The translations under genes were made by a program, and so were the position numbers. From the NCBI GenBank assembly GCA_943788725.1, contig CALSRJ010000001.1, positions 680,861 to 744,860 of the forward strand: a DNA stretch of 64,000 nucleotides, in the 5' to 3' direction. This document shows, piece after piece, positions 1 to 7,826 of the stretch. The stretch's first letter is position 1; every line of letters starts with the position of its first letter. The notes under the pieces are model-generated. The model was given only the letters and a program-made list of their open reading frames with translations, was not told where the DNA came from and did no database searches. Source of the stretch: an uncultured Flavobacteriales bacterium (GTDB lineage Bacteria; Bacteroidota; Bacteroidia; Flavobacteriales_G; Salibacteraceae).

Positions 1-892
1 ACAAAGGCATAAACACCCGGGCATTTCGATCAGCATATATCGGCTTCCCTTCACTTGTAGCCAACTGCTGGCCCAAGCTGATGCGTTGGAAATTCACATA
101 GCCGGGGTACATTTCAAAATGCTCCCCTTCTGAAATGCGGTAGCGATAAAATATCTCGAAAAAATTGGCGACGCCATTGGATGCATCTTCGAGAAATTGC
201 GCATCCTCTATCACGGGAAACACCTCCTCATCCAGCACTCCACAAAGATGAAGAGAAAGACGAGCAAATGCTAGGTGACGCGCGGTCGCGTCAGGGTCAT
301 CATGCTGCCCCGCCTCAAACCCAAAGGCGACGTAGCCTAACTCATTGATATAGCTCAACAATGGCCCGTCAAGGTATTCTTCAATTCCCAATATGATGGG
401 CAGAGGATACTGCCGGGTGAAACGTCTGTTCAGAAGGCTGTCATTGACCACAACGAACGGAATCGTGGCGCTGGAGGTAGTGTGTAAATCCATGAAATAG
501 AATGGACCTGTATCAGCAGTCAAAATTTCATCGATGGCCTGCAAAAGTTCAACTTGCTCGGATTCGTCTCGTACCTGTGGGACAAATTTTCCTTGTCTAA
601 TCTCCTCTACCCTTTCCACTGACCAAATGCGATTCAGGTCAGTGTCGAGGTATCTATCCGAAGACCGGAGCGCTCCTATGTTCCCCGTCAGGCCGTGCAC
701 AGAACCTTTCATTGACGACCTGAGCGGTTCAATCGCCCGAAACAAGTGTTGCATGGCATGCACTCCGGAAGGCTCATTGCCGTGCAGCCCTGCTATAAAA
801 ATGATCGAGGGTCCGTCATGATCGCCATGGACAGAGAAGAGTTTCCTTTGATGATCGGTCGTTGATTCCACTAAACTATCCTCTATTACCAT
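1..892 (-). CDS. Succinylglutamate desuccinylase/aspartoacylase-like M14 hydrolase (3' part missing)
   Basis: A zinc-dependent amide hydrolase of the AstE/AspA branch of family M14, which cleaves N-acyl amino acids or C-terminal residues. The reading frame starts at ATG 892 and runs open past the left edge. Visible motifs are GLHGNEPSG near residue 37 (zinc-binding His and Glu), DTDLNR near residue 84 (substrate-binding Asn-Arg) and DLHTTSS near residue 125 (third zinc ligand). A later GFEAGQHDD fits the catalytic Glu region. The start lies inside the end of the upstream ligase-like gene (17-base overlap), so the two are probably co-translated. Substrate is unknown; pairing with a glutamate-cysteine-ligase-like enzyme suggests a gamma-glutamyl or N-acyl amino acid substrate, which is inference. 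Confidence 0.85.
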   Translation of the reverse strand, partial: MVIEDSLVESTTDHQRKLFSVHGDHDGPSIIFIAGLHGNEPSGVHAMQHLFRAIEPLRSSMKGSVHGLTGNIGALRSSDRYLDTDLNRIWSVERVEEIRQGKFVPQVRDESEQVELLQAIDEILTADTGPFYFMDLHTTSSATIPFVVVNDSLLNRRFTRQYPLPIILGIEEYLDGPLLSYINELGYVAFGFEAGQHDDPDATARHLAFARLSLHLCGVLDEEVFPVIEDAQFLEDASNGVANFFEIFYRYRISEGEHFEMYPGYVNFQRISLGQQLATSEGKPIYADRNARVFMPL

Positions 893-2756
893 CTCTATCA
901 AAGGCTTGCACATCATCGATGGTAACGATTCCGATCAAGTGGTGATCGTGAACAACGGGTAGACTACCAATCTCAAACTTTTTCATTACGCGTATGGCTT
1001 CTTGGATTTCCGTATCAGGATTCGCGGTGATCACGCTGCGTATCATCACGTCCTTCACCAACGCATCATCGACTTTCCCACCTCTAAGCCTGAAGCGATC
1101 CAGATGGGTTGAAGTTAGAATTCCCACCAACTTGGCTTTATCGTCCTCGACGGGGATATGGTGAATCTGGTTCCAGTCCATCACGTTGATGGCGAGCTCC
1201 GCAGAGTCATTCTCATGCACCGTAAAAAGGTCAGTACTCATAACGTGTTCTACCGTGTGGGCGGCCTCATGGGTTTCTAGACGGACATCAATTGCCGGCC
1301 AGTCTGAAATCGGTGATCCAGAACGTTGGTAATGATGAATCGCTTTGGTCAAAGCCAAGAGTGCGTCGTCTCGCTTCAAGTCCCTTCGCAAGGCTCGATA
1401 GTTTTGAATGATCCATTGCGCGCCTGTCTTCCCAATGGCACGGCGTTCAATGATACTGAGGTAGCGGTCGATGTCTATGGTATCAATACCGGCTTTAACA
1501 AGGCCTTCACGAGCGATGGGCAGAAGGTGTTTGATGATCAATTCTCGAACCGATATCTGCTCTCCCATCCAGCGCATTACACTTTCTTTTCCAGTGCGTG
1601 AAGCTTTGATGAAATTAGACTTAGCATCTTTAAACTCCATAACCGAAGCGATATCGTCACAGTTTTTAGGTCTTCCCTTCATCAATCCGACCCAAAAAGC
1701 AAAATTGGCGACCTCATCCATGGTGGTTGGTCCAGCCGGGATATATCGGTTTTCAATGCGCAAATGAGGTCTACCTTCTGTCACGCCATAGCAAGGACGA
1801 TTCCAGCGATATACGGTACTATTATGCAAGCTAAGCGCCTGTAATTTTGGTATGTTTCCCACTTCGAGATCTTGGAGTGAATCGCGCTCGATATCGCACG
1901 ACATGATCACCCTGAATTTGCCAATAGAGTTTTTAAAAATGTCGACGACGCTGCCTTCTTCCCATGCATTGCCAAAATTGACCCTCGGAATTTGATCCTT
2001 GACAGCAAAGGTTGATACGCGTGTATCTATGCTTTGCTGAAAAAGTGCAATCCGTGTTTCGCTCCATAATTCGCGACCTAAAAGCAAAGGAGAATTGGCG
2101 CAAATTCCCAAGAGTGGACCTGAGATCGCTTGCGCCCAATTGTAGCTCGGCACGAAATCATCTGGGGCAGTTTGAAGATGCATCTGAAAACTGGTGTTAC
2201 ACGCTTCAAACAAAACAGACTGATGTCTTACGGACAATTCGTCGATGCCCTTGATATGCAATTCAAACTCGGCGCCCCGCACATTTCTGATCATGTCATT
2301 GAGCGCCTTATAACGAGGATTGGGCGTCATGTATTCCAGCTCCAATTCGTTCTTCGAAATGGTGGGGAGTATGCCAGTAAGCACAACTTTATCGTTGAAT
2401 CGATCAGCGATGGCATCTGCCTTGTTCAAGGAGTCATTGAGCACTTCTTCCATTTGCCGGAAGCAATCGCCCTTCAGGGGAAGGGGGTCGAGATTCAGCT
2501 CGATGTTATACCGTGCAAGCTCTGTTGTAAAATGTGGATCTGAGAGGCCTTCCAAAATCTCGGCACTGTGAAAAGAAGGCCTCCAGTTTTCATTTACCAA
2601 GCAAAACTCCTGCTCGGCTCCGATACGTTCACGATCAGATTCGATCATGTTTTCTTTGAGCATTACCTCGAGCGATCGTACATCATTGAGCAAGTGACGT
2701 ATGAATTCAGCTCGAGCCATTTGCTGCTCACTTCCTGAAGGTTTGGCTTCTTGCAT
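876..2756 (-). CDS. Glutamate-cysteine ligase family (GCS2-like) protein with C-terminal CBS pair
   Basis: The first ~480 residues resemble the GCS2 carboxylate-amine ligase family, which joins an amino group to the gamma-carboxyl of glutamate using ATP. Recognisable parts are IGAEQEFCLV (the usual E-x-E of the active site), HQSVLFEACNTSFQMHLQ and RIENRYIPAGPT. The last ~130 residues form two CBS motifs (VEHVMSTDLFTV and VKDVMIRSVITA), which normally bind adenosine nucleotides and regulate the attached enzyme. The frame opens further upstream only with TTG at 2828; ATG 2756 or ATG 2720 are the plausible starts and I chose the former. It is followed by the M14 enzyme with a 17-base overlap. 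Product unknown; bacillithiol users do not need glutathione, so a different gamma-glutamyl product is possible. Confidence 0.8.
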   Translation of the reverse strand: MQEAKPSGSEQQMARAEFIRHLLNDVRSLEVMLKENMIESDRERIGAEQEFCLVNENWRPSFHSAEILEGLSDPHFTTELARYNIELNLDPLPLKGDCFRQMEEVLNDSLNKADAIADRFNDKVVLTGILPTISKNELELEYMTPNPRYKALNDMIRNVRGAEFELHIKGIDELSVRHQSVLFEACNTSFQMHLQTAPDDFVPSYNWAQAISGPLLGICANSPLLLGRELWSETRIALFQQSIDTRVSTFAVKDQIPRVNFGNAWEEGSVVDIFKNSIGKFRVIMSCDIERDSLQDLEVGNIPKLQALSLHNSTVYRWNRPCYGVTEGRPHLRIENRYIPAGPTTMDEVANFAFWVGLMKGRPKNCDDIASVMEFKDAKSNFIKASRTGKESVMRWMGEQISVRELIIKHLLPIAREGLVKAGIDTIDIDRYLSIIERRAIGKTGAQWIIQNYRALRRDLKRDDALLALTKAIHHYQRSGSPISDWPAIDVRLETHEAAHTVEHVMSTDLFTVHENDSAELAINVMDWNQIHHIPVEDDKAKLVGILTSTHLDRFRLRGGKVDDALVKDVMIRSVITANPDTEIQEAIRVMKKFEIGSLPVVHDHHLIGIVTIDDVQAFDRDGNRG

Positions 2757-2846
2757 AGGCAGTTGTGCTTGCTGTTCGAGACAGAATGCAAAAACAGACG
2801 TTCCGAAAGAACATCTAACGCGCTGCAATAAACATGATAGGACTCC

Positions 2847-2862
2847 CTCTCAAATGTGAGAG
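2847..2862. other. Short perfect hairpin between two minus-strand genes
   Basis: CTCTCA and TGAGAG form a 6-bp stem with a 4-base loop between the DUF5777 gene and the ligase-like gene. No T-run follows on either strand, so it is not a standard terminator. It could be an mRNA processing or stabilising stem, or chance. Confidence 0.25.
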
Positions 2863-2880
2863 TTGTCAGCGTGATAAAAG

Positions 2881-3768
2881 CTAGTGCTTGGGGCGGTATA
2901 CCGTAAATACACGGCTTACGTTGAATCCAAAGTGTACATCTCCTTTTAACCAATCACCGGTAGTTTGGGTCATGAATGCATTCTCAACCATGCCTGTGGA
3001 ATTGGTGAAATGAAGCTGAAAAACATGGCCGCCTGTTTCAATATCAAAGCCAACCGATAAAGAATTCTTGAACCCAGGACCCAATTGATCCGGTTGCACA
3101 TAATAATATTCAATGTTCAGCGCAATACGTTTTGTGAGCTTCACTCTGCCTCCGACGCCTAAAACAAATACATCATTCGCTTCTGCCTTCGTCAGCACGA
3201 AGTTTCGATGGACAAGCGTCGGCATCAATTGCACGGAGATAGCATCATTGAATTTTCTTCCGATGATCAGTTGATGCGTATAATTCAGACGGTGCGAGAA
3301 GAGATAGGGATCGAGCGAGGTATTGGTATTCCTCTGTGAGACGACGGCCATATCAGAAACCCATAAGGCGGAGATAGGAATATTTCGTTCGCCGGTCTGC
3401 TGCCTGAAAAATTTTACTTTGACAAATCCATCGTAGGTCTTTAAAAAACTACTCCTTCCTACCCCTACGTTTAACCAAGGTGTAACTCCGTAATCCAATC
3501 CCAACCGAATGGAGGCAGCATCAAGACCAAAAAAATCATAAGGTCCTGTATTCAGGCGACCGAAGCGATGGGAAATTTTGAAATCCATAACGCCATGACT
3601 GTTCAACTCGAACGAATGGCCATTTATAATGCGCGTAGTCTTGAATCCTGCTGTAGCGTACTGAGCTACAGGCTCATCATCAGCCAACAAATCAAGCATG
3701 CTTCCTTCTTGCGCTCTCAGTGAAGAAAACACGAGCAACGACAAGCATAAAAACAGGAACCTACGCAC
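2881..3768 (-). CDS. DUF5777-type outer-membrane beta-barrel protein
   Basis: A 295-residue secreted protein with a signal peptide (FLFLCLSLLVFSSLRAQE) and then amphipathic alternating strands typical of a small outer-membrane barrel. HSFELNSHGVMDFKISHRFG, the Gly/aromatic alternation and a final strand resemble the DUF5777 family of Bacteroidota. The start is GTG at 3768: the next codon upstream in frame is the stop of the yceI-like gene, and the signal peptide begins immediately after the GTG. Only 3 bases separate it from the YceI gene, so it is the last member of the cytochrome-like/OB-fold/YceI operon. Role unknown; the company of redox-type lipoproteins suggests an envelope electron-transfer or quinone-related module (inference). 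Confidence 0.8.
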   Translation of the reverse strand: MRRFLFLCLSLLVFSSLRAQEGSMLDLLADDEPVAQYATAGFKTTRIINGHSFELNSHGVMDFKISHRFGRLNTGPYDFFGLDAASIRLGLDYGVTPWLNVGVGRSSFLKTYDGFVKVKFFRQQTGERNIPISALWVSDMAVVSQRNTNTSLDPYLFSHRLNYTHQLIIGRKFNDAISVQLMPTLVHRNFVLTKAEANDVFVLGVGGRVKLTKRIALNIEYYYVQPDQLGPGFKNSLSVGFDIETGGHVFQLHFTNSTGMVENAFMTQTTGDWLKGDVHFGFNVSRVFTVYRPKH

Positions 3769-3771
3769 GCC

Positions 3772-4332
3772 CTATTTTTTCAAAGGAACGATGACGGCAG
3801 AGACAGTCACCTTGATCTCTTTCGCGATGTTATCACGGACCGTATTGGGAATCTCAATGTTATAGTCTGCCGGGCTCACTTTGAAAATGGAAGCAATCTT
3901 ATACTGACCACCATCCGGCGTGATTGTAGCTGGTATGACCACATCTTTGGTTACACCATGGATGGTCAGTTTGCCGTGCGCAGCCATTTCCACTCCTGGA
4001 GGGAAGTTAGAATTGCGAACCCCTGCAAAATCTTCAATCTCCCCTACAAAGGAGGCTTTGGGGTAGGTATTGGATTCCATGTAATTCTCATTGAAATGCT
4101 CCTCCATGAGGGCCTTTTCAAACTCAAACGACTTGATGAGCACAGCAAACTCAAACTTGCCATTCTCGAAGTCTACCACGGAGGTCATCTTATCGTTAGT
4201 GGCTTCAATGTTCTCCATCGGTGTCTCGGAGAAAAACTCAACGTGACCATCACGGGTAAAATAGCGATCCTGTGCAAAAGCCACCTGACCTAGTCCTAGG
4301 GCAAGCAGTGCGATGATTATTCCTTTTTTCAT
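3772..4332 (-). CDS. YceI family periplasmic lipid-binding protein
   Basis: A 186-residue secreted protein with signal peptide (ALLALGLGQVAFAQD). Typical YceI features are the extended beta strands RDGHVEFFSETPMENIEA, the SFEFEKALMEEHFNENYMES segment, YPKASFVGEI and LTIHGVTKDV. The family folds as a lipocalin-like barrel that holds polyisoprenoids such as quinone precursors in the periplasm. It lies between the OB-fold lipoprotein and the DUF5777 barrel in one minus-strand operon. A -7 box (TAGATTTG) sits just upstream and overlaps the previous gene's stop, so it may also have its own promoter. Confidence 0.92.
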   Translation of the reverse strand: MKKGIIIALLALGLGQVAFAQDRYFTRDGHVEFFSETPMENIEATNDKMTSVVDFENGKFEFAVLIKSFEFEKALMEEHFNENYMESNTYPKASFVGEIEDFAGVRNSNFPPGVEMAAHGKLTIHGVTKDVVIPATITPDGGQYKIASIFKVSPADYNIEIPNTVRDNIAKEIKVTVSAVIVPLKK

Positions 4333-4348
4333 GTGTTTTTCTATGTTA

Positions 4349-4380
4349 CAAATCTAGTTAACGATCGCTGCCCTTTTCAA
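4349..4380 (-). promoter_or_regulatory. Bacteroidota-type promoter before yceI-like gene
   Basis: Minus-strand TTG (4380-4378), 21 bases, then TAGATTTG (4356-4349), a full match to the TAnnTTTG -7 box. It overlaps the end of the OB-fold lipoprotein gene and would give a 5' leader of roughly 10-13 bases. Confidence 0.45.
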
Positions 4381-4764
4381 TTCAACGGTTCCCCCCGGCA
4401 ACATGGAAGAAGCATCCCCCAGAAACCCCGAACACACACCTTTGACCTTCAAGGTTGTTCCTAGGATACTCGTGGATTCCACTGGATTTTGAAACGTACA
4501 GTTCACAATGTTGAATTCGTCATTTGACAATTTAACGCCAGTAATCATGCCATCCTCTTTATTGAGTTCCATGACCGGACCACTTACCTCTATGATTAAG
4601 TCGTTGTATTTTAAATTGGCTGCCGCCTCGTCGTCCAAAAAGGCATTTACAACCTCCTCTACGCTCAGTGAAAAAGCAGCTTCCTCATTCGCTGTTTCTT
4701 CATGACCACAAGCCGTGCAAAGAAGAAGACTAGAAATGAATAAGAAGGAAAAGAATCTTTGCAT
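4354..4764 (-). CDS. Small lipoprotein with OB-fold (tRNA_anti-like)
   Basis: A 136-residue lipoprotein: hydrophobic signal then lipobox LLCTAC with Cys at about residue 19. The remainder fits the OB-fold putative-lipoprotein family: helix LSVEEVVNAFLDDEAAANLKY, then strands LIIEVSGPVMEL, GVKLSNDEFNIVNCTF and LKVKGVCSGFLGD. The true start is ATG 4764, two bases after the upstream TGA; a TTG at 4770 overlapping that stop is less likely. Ligand unknown. It belongs to the envelope operon running from the two cytochrome-like lipoproteins to the DUF5777 barrel. Confidence 0.78.
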   Translation of the reverse strand: MQRFFSFLFISSLLLCTACGHEETANEEAAFSLSVEEVVNAFLDDEAAANLKYNDLIIEVSGPVMELNKEDGMITGVKLSNDEFNIVNCTFQNPVESTSILGTTLKVKGVCSGFLGDASSMLPGGTVELKRAAIVN

Positions 4765-4766
4765 AA

Positions 4767-5138
4767 TCAAATTGTTGGAAAATTATGATCGATCCAAAGG
4801 AGCAGCGCTTCTTCATCGCAGGAAGACAACTCGCCACCCAAAGGCATTGACCTATTAACAATGCGCCCTTTAAGGTCATTGAATTCAATTGCCGCGGATA
4901 CTTTTTGACGATCGATAAGTTCAACGCGACCAGTTCCATTTCCCTCAGCATGACACCCACTGATGGAGCAGTTGGCCTCAATAATAGGTCGGATATCTTC
5001 CTCAAACAAGATAGCCTCGGCAGGAATACTGGCTATTCCACAACTCGCGCCATAAAGATCTTCGGCATTGTCCATGTAGCACCCTTGCATCAGCATGACC
5101 ACACCACTCAAAACCAAGCCTAACCTAACGTATTTCAT
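4767..5138 (-). CDS. Cytochrome-c-like lipoprotein with CX4CH motif
   Basis: A 123-residue lipoprotein (lipobox LMQGC). It has one copy of the EEDIRPIIEANC...GCHAEG pattern seen in single-heme cytochrome-like domains of Bacteroidota and Planctomycetes, followed by an SMPLGG/LLLWID segment that resembles the distal-Met region. The heme-type motif is C-S-I-S-G-C-H, four residues between the cysteines instead of the canonical two. ATG 5138 is preferred over a TTG at 5153 because the signal peptide begins MKYVRLGLVLSG. It follows a longer paralogue at an 11-base spacing. Whether it binds heme cannot be told from sequence. Confidence 0.75.
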   Translation of the reverse strand: MKYVRLGLVLSGVVMLMQGCYMDNAEDLYGASCGIASIPAEAILFEEDIRPIIEANCSISGCHAEGNGTGRVELIDRQKVSAAIEFNDLKGRIVNRSMPLGGELSSCDEEALLLWIDHNFPTI

Positions 5139-5149
5139 CTCTACCTGTT

Positions 5150-5839
5150 TCAATTATTCAACGCTCCTTGGTTGATCCAAGCCTTAATGTTTTCGATGTT
5201 GCACGAATCAACCTTTGCTCCGCCTTGAGGCATTGGCAAAAAAGCAGGATCATGGGTTACTGCCCCTAACAGACGACCATTGGCGGCCACGGTTGCAACT
5301 CCTTCGTAAGTTGATAAAATTACGGATCCAGCTCCATGACACCCTACACATCCACTGGCTTGAAGAATCGGAGAAATTTCTTGCTTATATGAAACCTGAC
5401 TACCTCCGCAAGAAACCGAAATCGTATCAAAATCGCAAGTATTATGCAAGGCTCCCTGCTCAATCCATTTGCGCACCAAGGCAATATTCTCATTGGACAA
5501 AGCCGGCCGATTAAAAGGCATTCGATCTTCTTCATCTGAATCGACGATTACTTCATATACATCACTATGGAAAGGTTCGCCCCCTCGAAGCTCTGTGGTA
5601 GCCTTCAATCGATTGTAGGATGTCAATACAACACCCTTCTCTGCCGTCACCTCGTCGTGACAGCCAGTTACACAATAGGTCGTTAGAATAGGTTGAATGT
5701 CCTTTTCGTAATACACAGAGTCAGGATCGCAGACACCAGAAATCGGATCCACAAATGACTCGTGCACACATGCTTGCAACGCCAAAACAAGTATGGTTGT
5801 GACGGTAGTCAGAAACACAATAAAACGCTTCTTTGTCAT
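5150..5839 (-). CDS. Two-domain cytochrome-c-like lipoprotein
   Basis: A 229-residue lipoprotein (lipobox LALQAC) built from two repeats of about 95 residues. Each repeat starts with a Y-x-KxIxPIL segment and ends with an MP...W-I-x-QGAL stretch. The first carries C-V-T-G-C-H (CX3CH) and the second a canonical C-V-G-C-H (CX2CH). MPFNRP and LPMPQGG may supply axial Met. It is the first gene of a five-gene minus-strand operon (with the shorter paralogue, the OB-fold lipoprotein, YceI and DUF5777) and has a -7 box just upstream. A role as a periplasm-facing electron carrier is inferred. Confidence 0.8.
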   Translation of the reverse strand: MTKKRFIVFLTTVTTILVLALQACVHESFVDPISGVCDPDSVYYEKDIQPILTTYCVTGCHDEVTAEKGVVLTSYNRLKATTELRGGEPFHSDVYEVIVDSDEEDRMPFNRPALSNENIALVRKWIEQGALHNTCDFDTISVSCGGSQVSYKQEISPILQASGCVGCHGAGSVILSTYEGVATVAANGRLLGAVTHDPAFLPMPQGGAKVDSCNIENIKAWINQGALNN

Positions 5840-5859
5840 AAAGAGGTTCGAAGATATCT

Positions 5860-5867
5860 CAAATATA
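5860..5867 (-). promoter_or_regulatory. -7 box for the cytochrome/YceI operon
   Basis: TATATTTG on the minus strand, a full TAnnTTTG match, about 20 bases before the first gene's ATG at 5839. No clear TTG -33 element is present at the usual spacing. Confidence 0.4.
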
Positions 5868-5899
5868 TACCTAGATGTATGAACACGTATAATGGTTGG

Positions 5900-7678
5900 C
5901 TATATGATTCCATGACTTTTCAACAACTGCGTTGCGTTAGGTGTTCGACAAACTCCATCCCTTAATTGATAATCGAAATGCAACTGACCTTCAGCAAACG
6001 TAGATTCGAAATAATTGTTCCTAAAAACGAATGGCAAATCCATTGAAATGTCAGCAATCTCAACGTCATGCGTAGCAATAACCCCAACCACACGCTGATC
6101 ACACAGCTTCATGAGGAAGGCACGCGTACCATTTCTTTTATCCTCTGAATTCGTACCGCGAAGTATTTCGTCAAAGAGCAGAAAACTTGGCGATTGCTCT
6201 TGAATGCGATCTAGCACCATGCGCAGTCGAATGACCTCCGCCTGGAAATAAGATCGGTCGTCGTTGATGGAGTCTTGAGGCTTCATACTGGACAGCAATT
6301 GGAAGGGAGAAATGGACAAACGCTTTGCGCACACGGGCAGTCCCATGGATGCCAGGATCATATTTACACCCAAGGTGCGCAAGAAGGTACTTTTACCCGC
6401 CATGTTCGACCCGGTAAGGACCATTAATTTGAAACCGTCAAAGACCACATCGTTTACGACGCGTTTGTTTGCTTTGAGAAAAGGGTGACCAATACCATCA
6501 GCGGAAAATGTATTACCACTTACCCCCTCTGGAAAAGCAAAGTCCTGGTGATTAAAATGAAATTGTGCCTTGCTGACCCATACTTCTATTTCCTCCGTGG
6601 CTTTCAACCAATCGAGCACATGCAATCCGTACCGATGCTTCCAAGCCATCAACTGCGAAAACACATGTGCGTGGTAAAGAAACATTCCATTTAGAACAGC
6701 CGCCCCGAGCAAGTTGCCCATGCCGTCCAATTGCCCAATGATCCGTCCTAACCGTCGAAACTCTTGATCTGCTCTTGCTTGCTCCAAATTAAACCTTCCT
6801 CGCAGTTCGCTCATTAAAGGGCTCTTCAACTCCCATTGCAAGAAGGCGTCTATCAGCCTGCTTTTCACCGCCATGGATTTGTGCACCGCGTCTACCGCAG
6901 CATGCTGCCGTTTGATATGCTTGATGCCGGCTCCAAGGAGCAAGAGATTAAACAGAAAGGGATAAATAAGGCTACCGATCGACTCAACGCCTCCAAACGC
7001 AATGACCCAAACGGTAGCAATCGGAAATACCAGACTGAGTCCCAACCGTATCCAACGCGCAAAAAACCAGGGCGTTGTGTCCTCCACCTCGAGCCATTTT
7101 TGGACCTTCCCTTTTACATCGTCTTGATCCAATCCCGCTAGGATGGTTTGAAATTCAAGCAGGTGAACAGGCTGATCGACCATAGCGCGAATCGCAGCTT
7201 GCTTTTCGCCCAATAGCTCCCAGCTCAAATACTGAAGTTCTTCAGCAAGTTTGGCTCTCGCGCCTTTGCTCTTGGCTCGATTGACCCGTTGAAAAAGGGA
7301 ACCCTTTCCAAACACATCGAGGTCGGTTGAATAGGGGTGGTCTTCATTTCGAAACGCACTTCCTTCATCCAACGCACTTAGATCATGTCCCAAATAGTTC
7401 AATTCAGTCCTTATGACGCCCAGCTTTCGATCGACATGCTCGAGCCGGGACCTCAACTTGATATGAAACCGCAATATCCAAGCAAAAACAACGATCAATA
7501 GACTAGCGAGCGTCCAAAGAAACGGTAGGCGCTGCACGATGGCGAAGTAGATGAGTACGAACACAGCGACCGTCAGCATACCCCTCAGCACTGAAAAGCG
7601 CGTATCACGCTTTTTCAGTCCTGCTTGTTCCGCCAAATTTGTGGCTAACTCTTCTTGATAGAATGCCCTAGTATCCAT
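5900..7678 (-). CDS. Membrane-anchored MutS-type ATPase
   Basis: A 592-residue protein whose C-terminal third is a MutS domain V ATPase: Walker A TGSNMAGKSTFL near residue 424, SINDDRSYFQAEV signature, Walker B FLLFDEILRGTN near residue 499, and the switch ATHDVEIAD. The N-terminal half has two hydrophobic pairs (about residues 30-70 and 205-255) that look like transmembrane hairpins. The mismatch-recognition and connector domains of classical MutS are absent. The middle part (LSELRGRFNLEQA onwards) corresponds to the core lever region. Uncharacterised MutS-like proteins of this length occur in Bacteroidota. Function unknown; a direct role in mismatch repair is unlikely because the recognition domain is missing. 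Confidence 0.85.
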   Translation of the reverse strand: MDTRAFYQEELATNLAEQAGLKKRDTRFSVLRGMLTVAVFVLIYFAIVQRLPFLWTLASLLIVVFAWILRFHIKLRSRLEHVDRKLGVIRTELNYLGHDLSALDEGSAFRNEDHPYSTDLDVFGKGSLFQRVNRAKSKGARAKLAEELQYLSWELLGEKQAAIRAMVDQPVHLLEFQTILAGLDQDDVKGKVQKWLEVEDTTPWFFARWIRLGLSLVFPIATVWVIAFGGVESIGSLIYPFLFNLLLLGAGIKHIKRQHAAVDAVHKSMAVKSRLIDAFLQWELKSPLMSELRGRFNLEQARADQEFRRLGRIIGQLDGMGNLLGAAVLNGMFLYHAHVFSQLMAWKHRYGLHVLDWLKATEEIEVWVSKAQFHFNHQDFAFPEGVSGNTFSADGIGHPFLKANKRVVNDVVFDGFKLMVLTGSNMAGKSTFLRTLGVNMILASMGLPVCAKRLSISPFQLLSSMKPQDSINDDRSYFQAEVIRLRMVLDRIQEQSPSFLLFDEILRGTNSEDKRNGTRAFLMKLCDQRVVGVIATHDVEIADISMDLPFVFRNNYFESTFAEGQLHFDYQLRDGVCRTPNATQLLKSHGII

Positions 7679-7778
7679 GGTTCAAATAAGCGAATTTATC
7701 CGCGGACAACGCTTATTAAACCTGAGAAGTACATTGTTCCATATACACTTGTCAAAACTCACGCAACCCTCCTTCTGT

Positions 7779-7795
7779 TTATACGACTAGTATAA
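7779..7795. promoter_or_regulatory. Possible operator: TTATAC-N5-GTATAA
   Basis: A perfect 6-bp inverted repeat with a 5-base spacer, 31 bases before the start of the giant secreted protein and inside the divergent region shared with the MutS-like gene. It could be a dimeric regulator site; chance cannot be excluded. Confidence 0.25.
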
Positions 7796-7826
7796 TGTAC
7801 TTTTAAGGCCACTTTCGATGCACAAT

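Noticed and set aside
1326-1767. Plus-strand open frames inside the GCS2-like gene
   Set aside because: They lie fully within a strong minus-strand gene and have no family motifs, signal peptide or start context; they are shadow frames.
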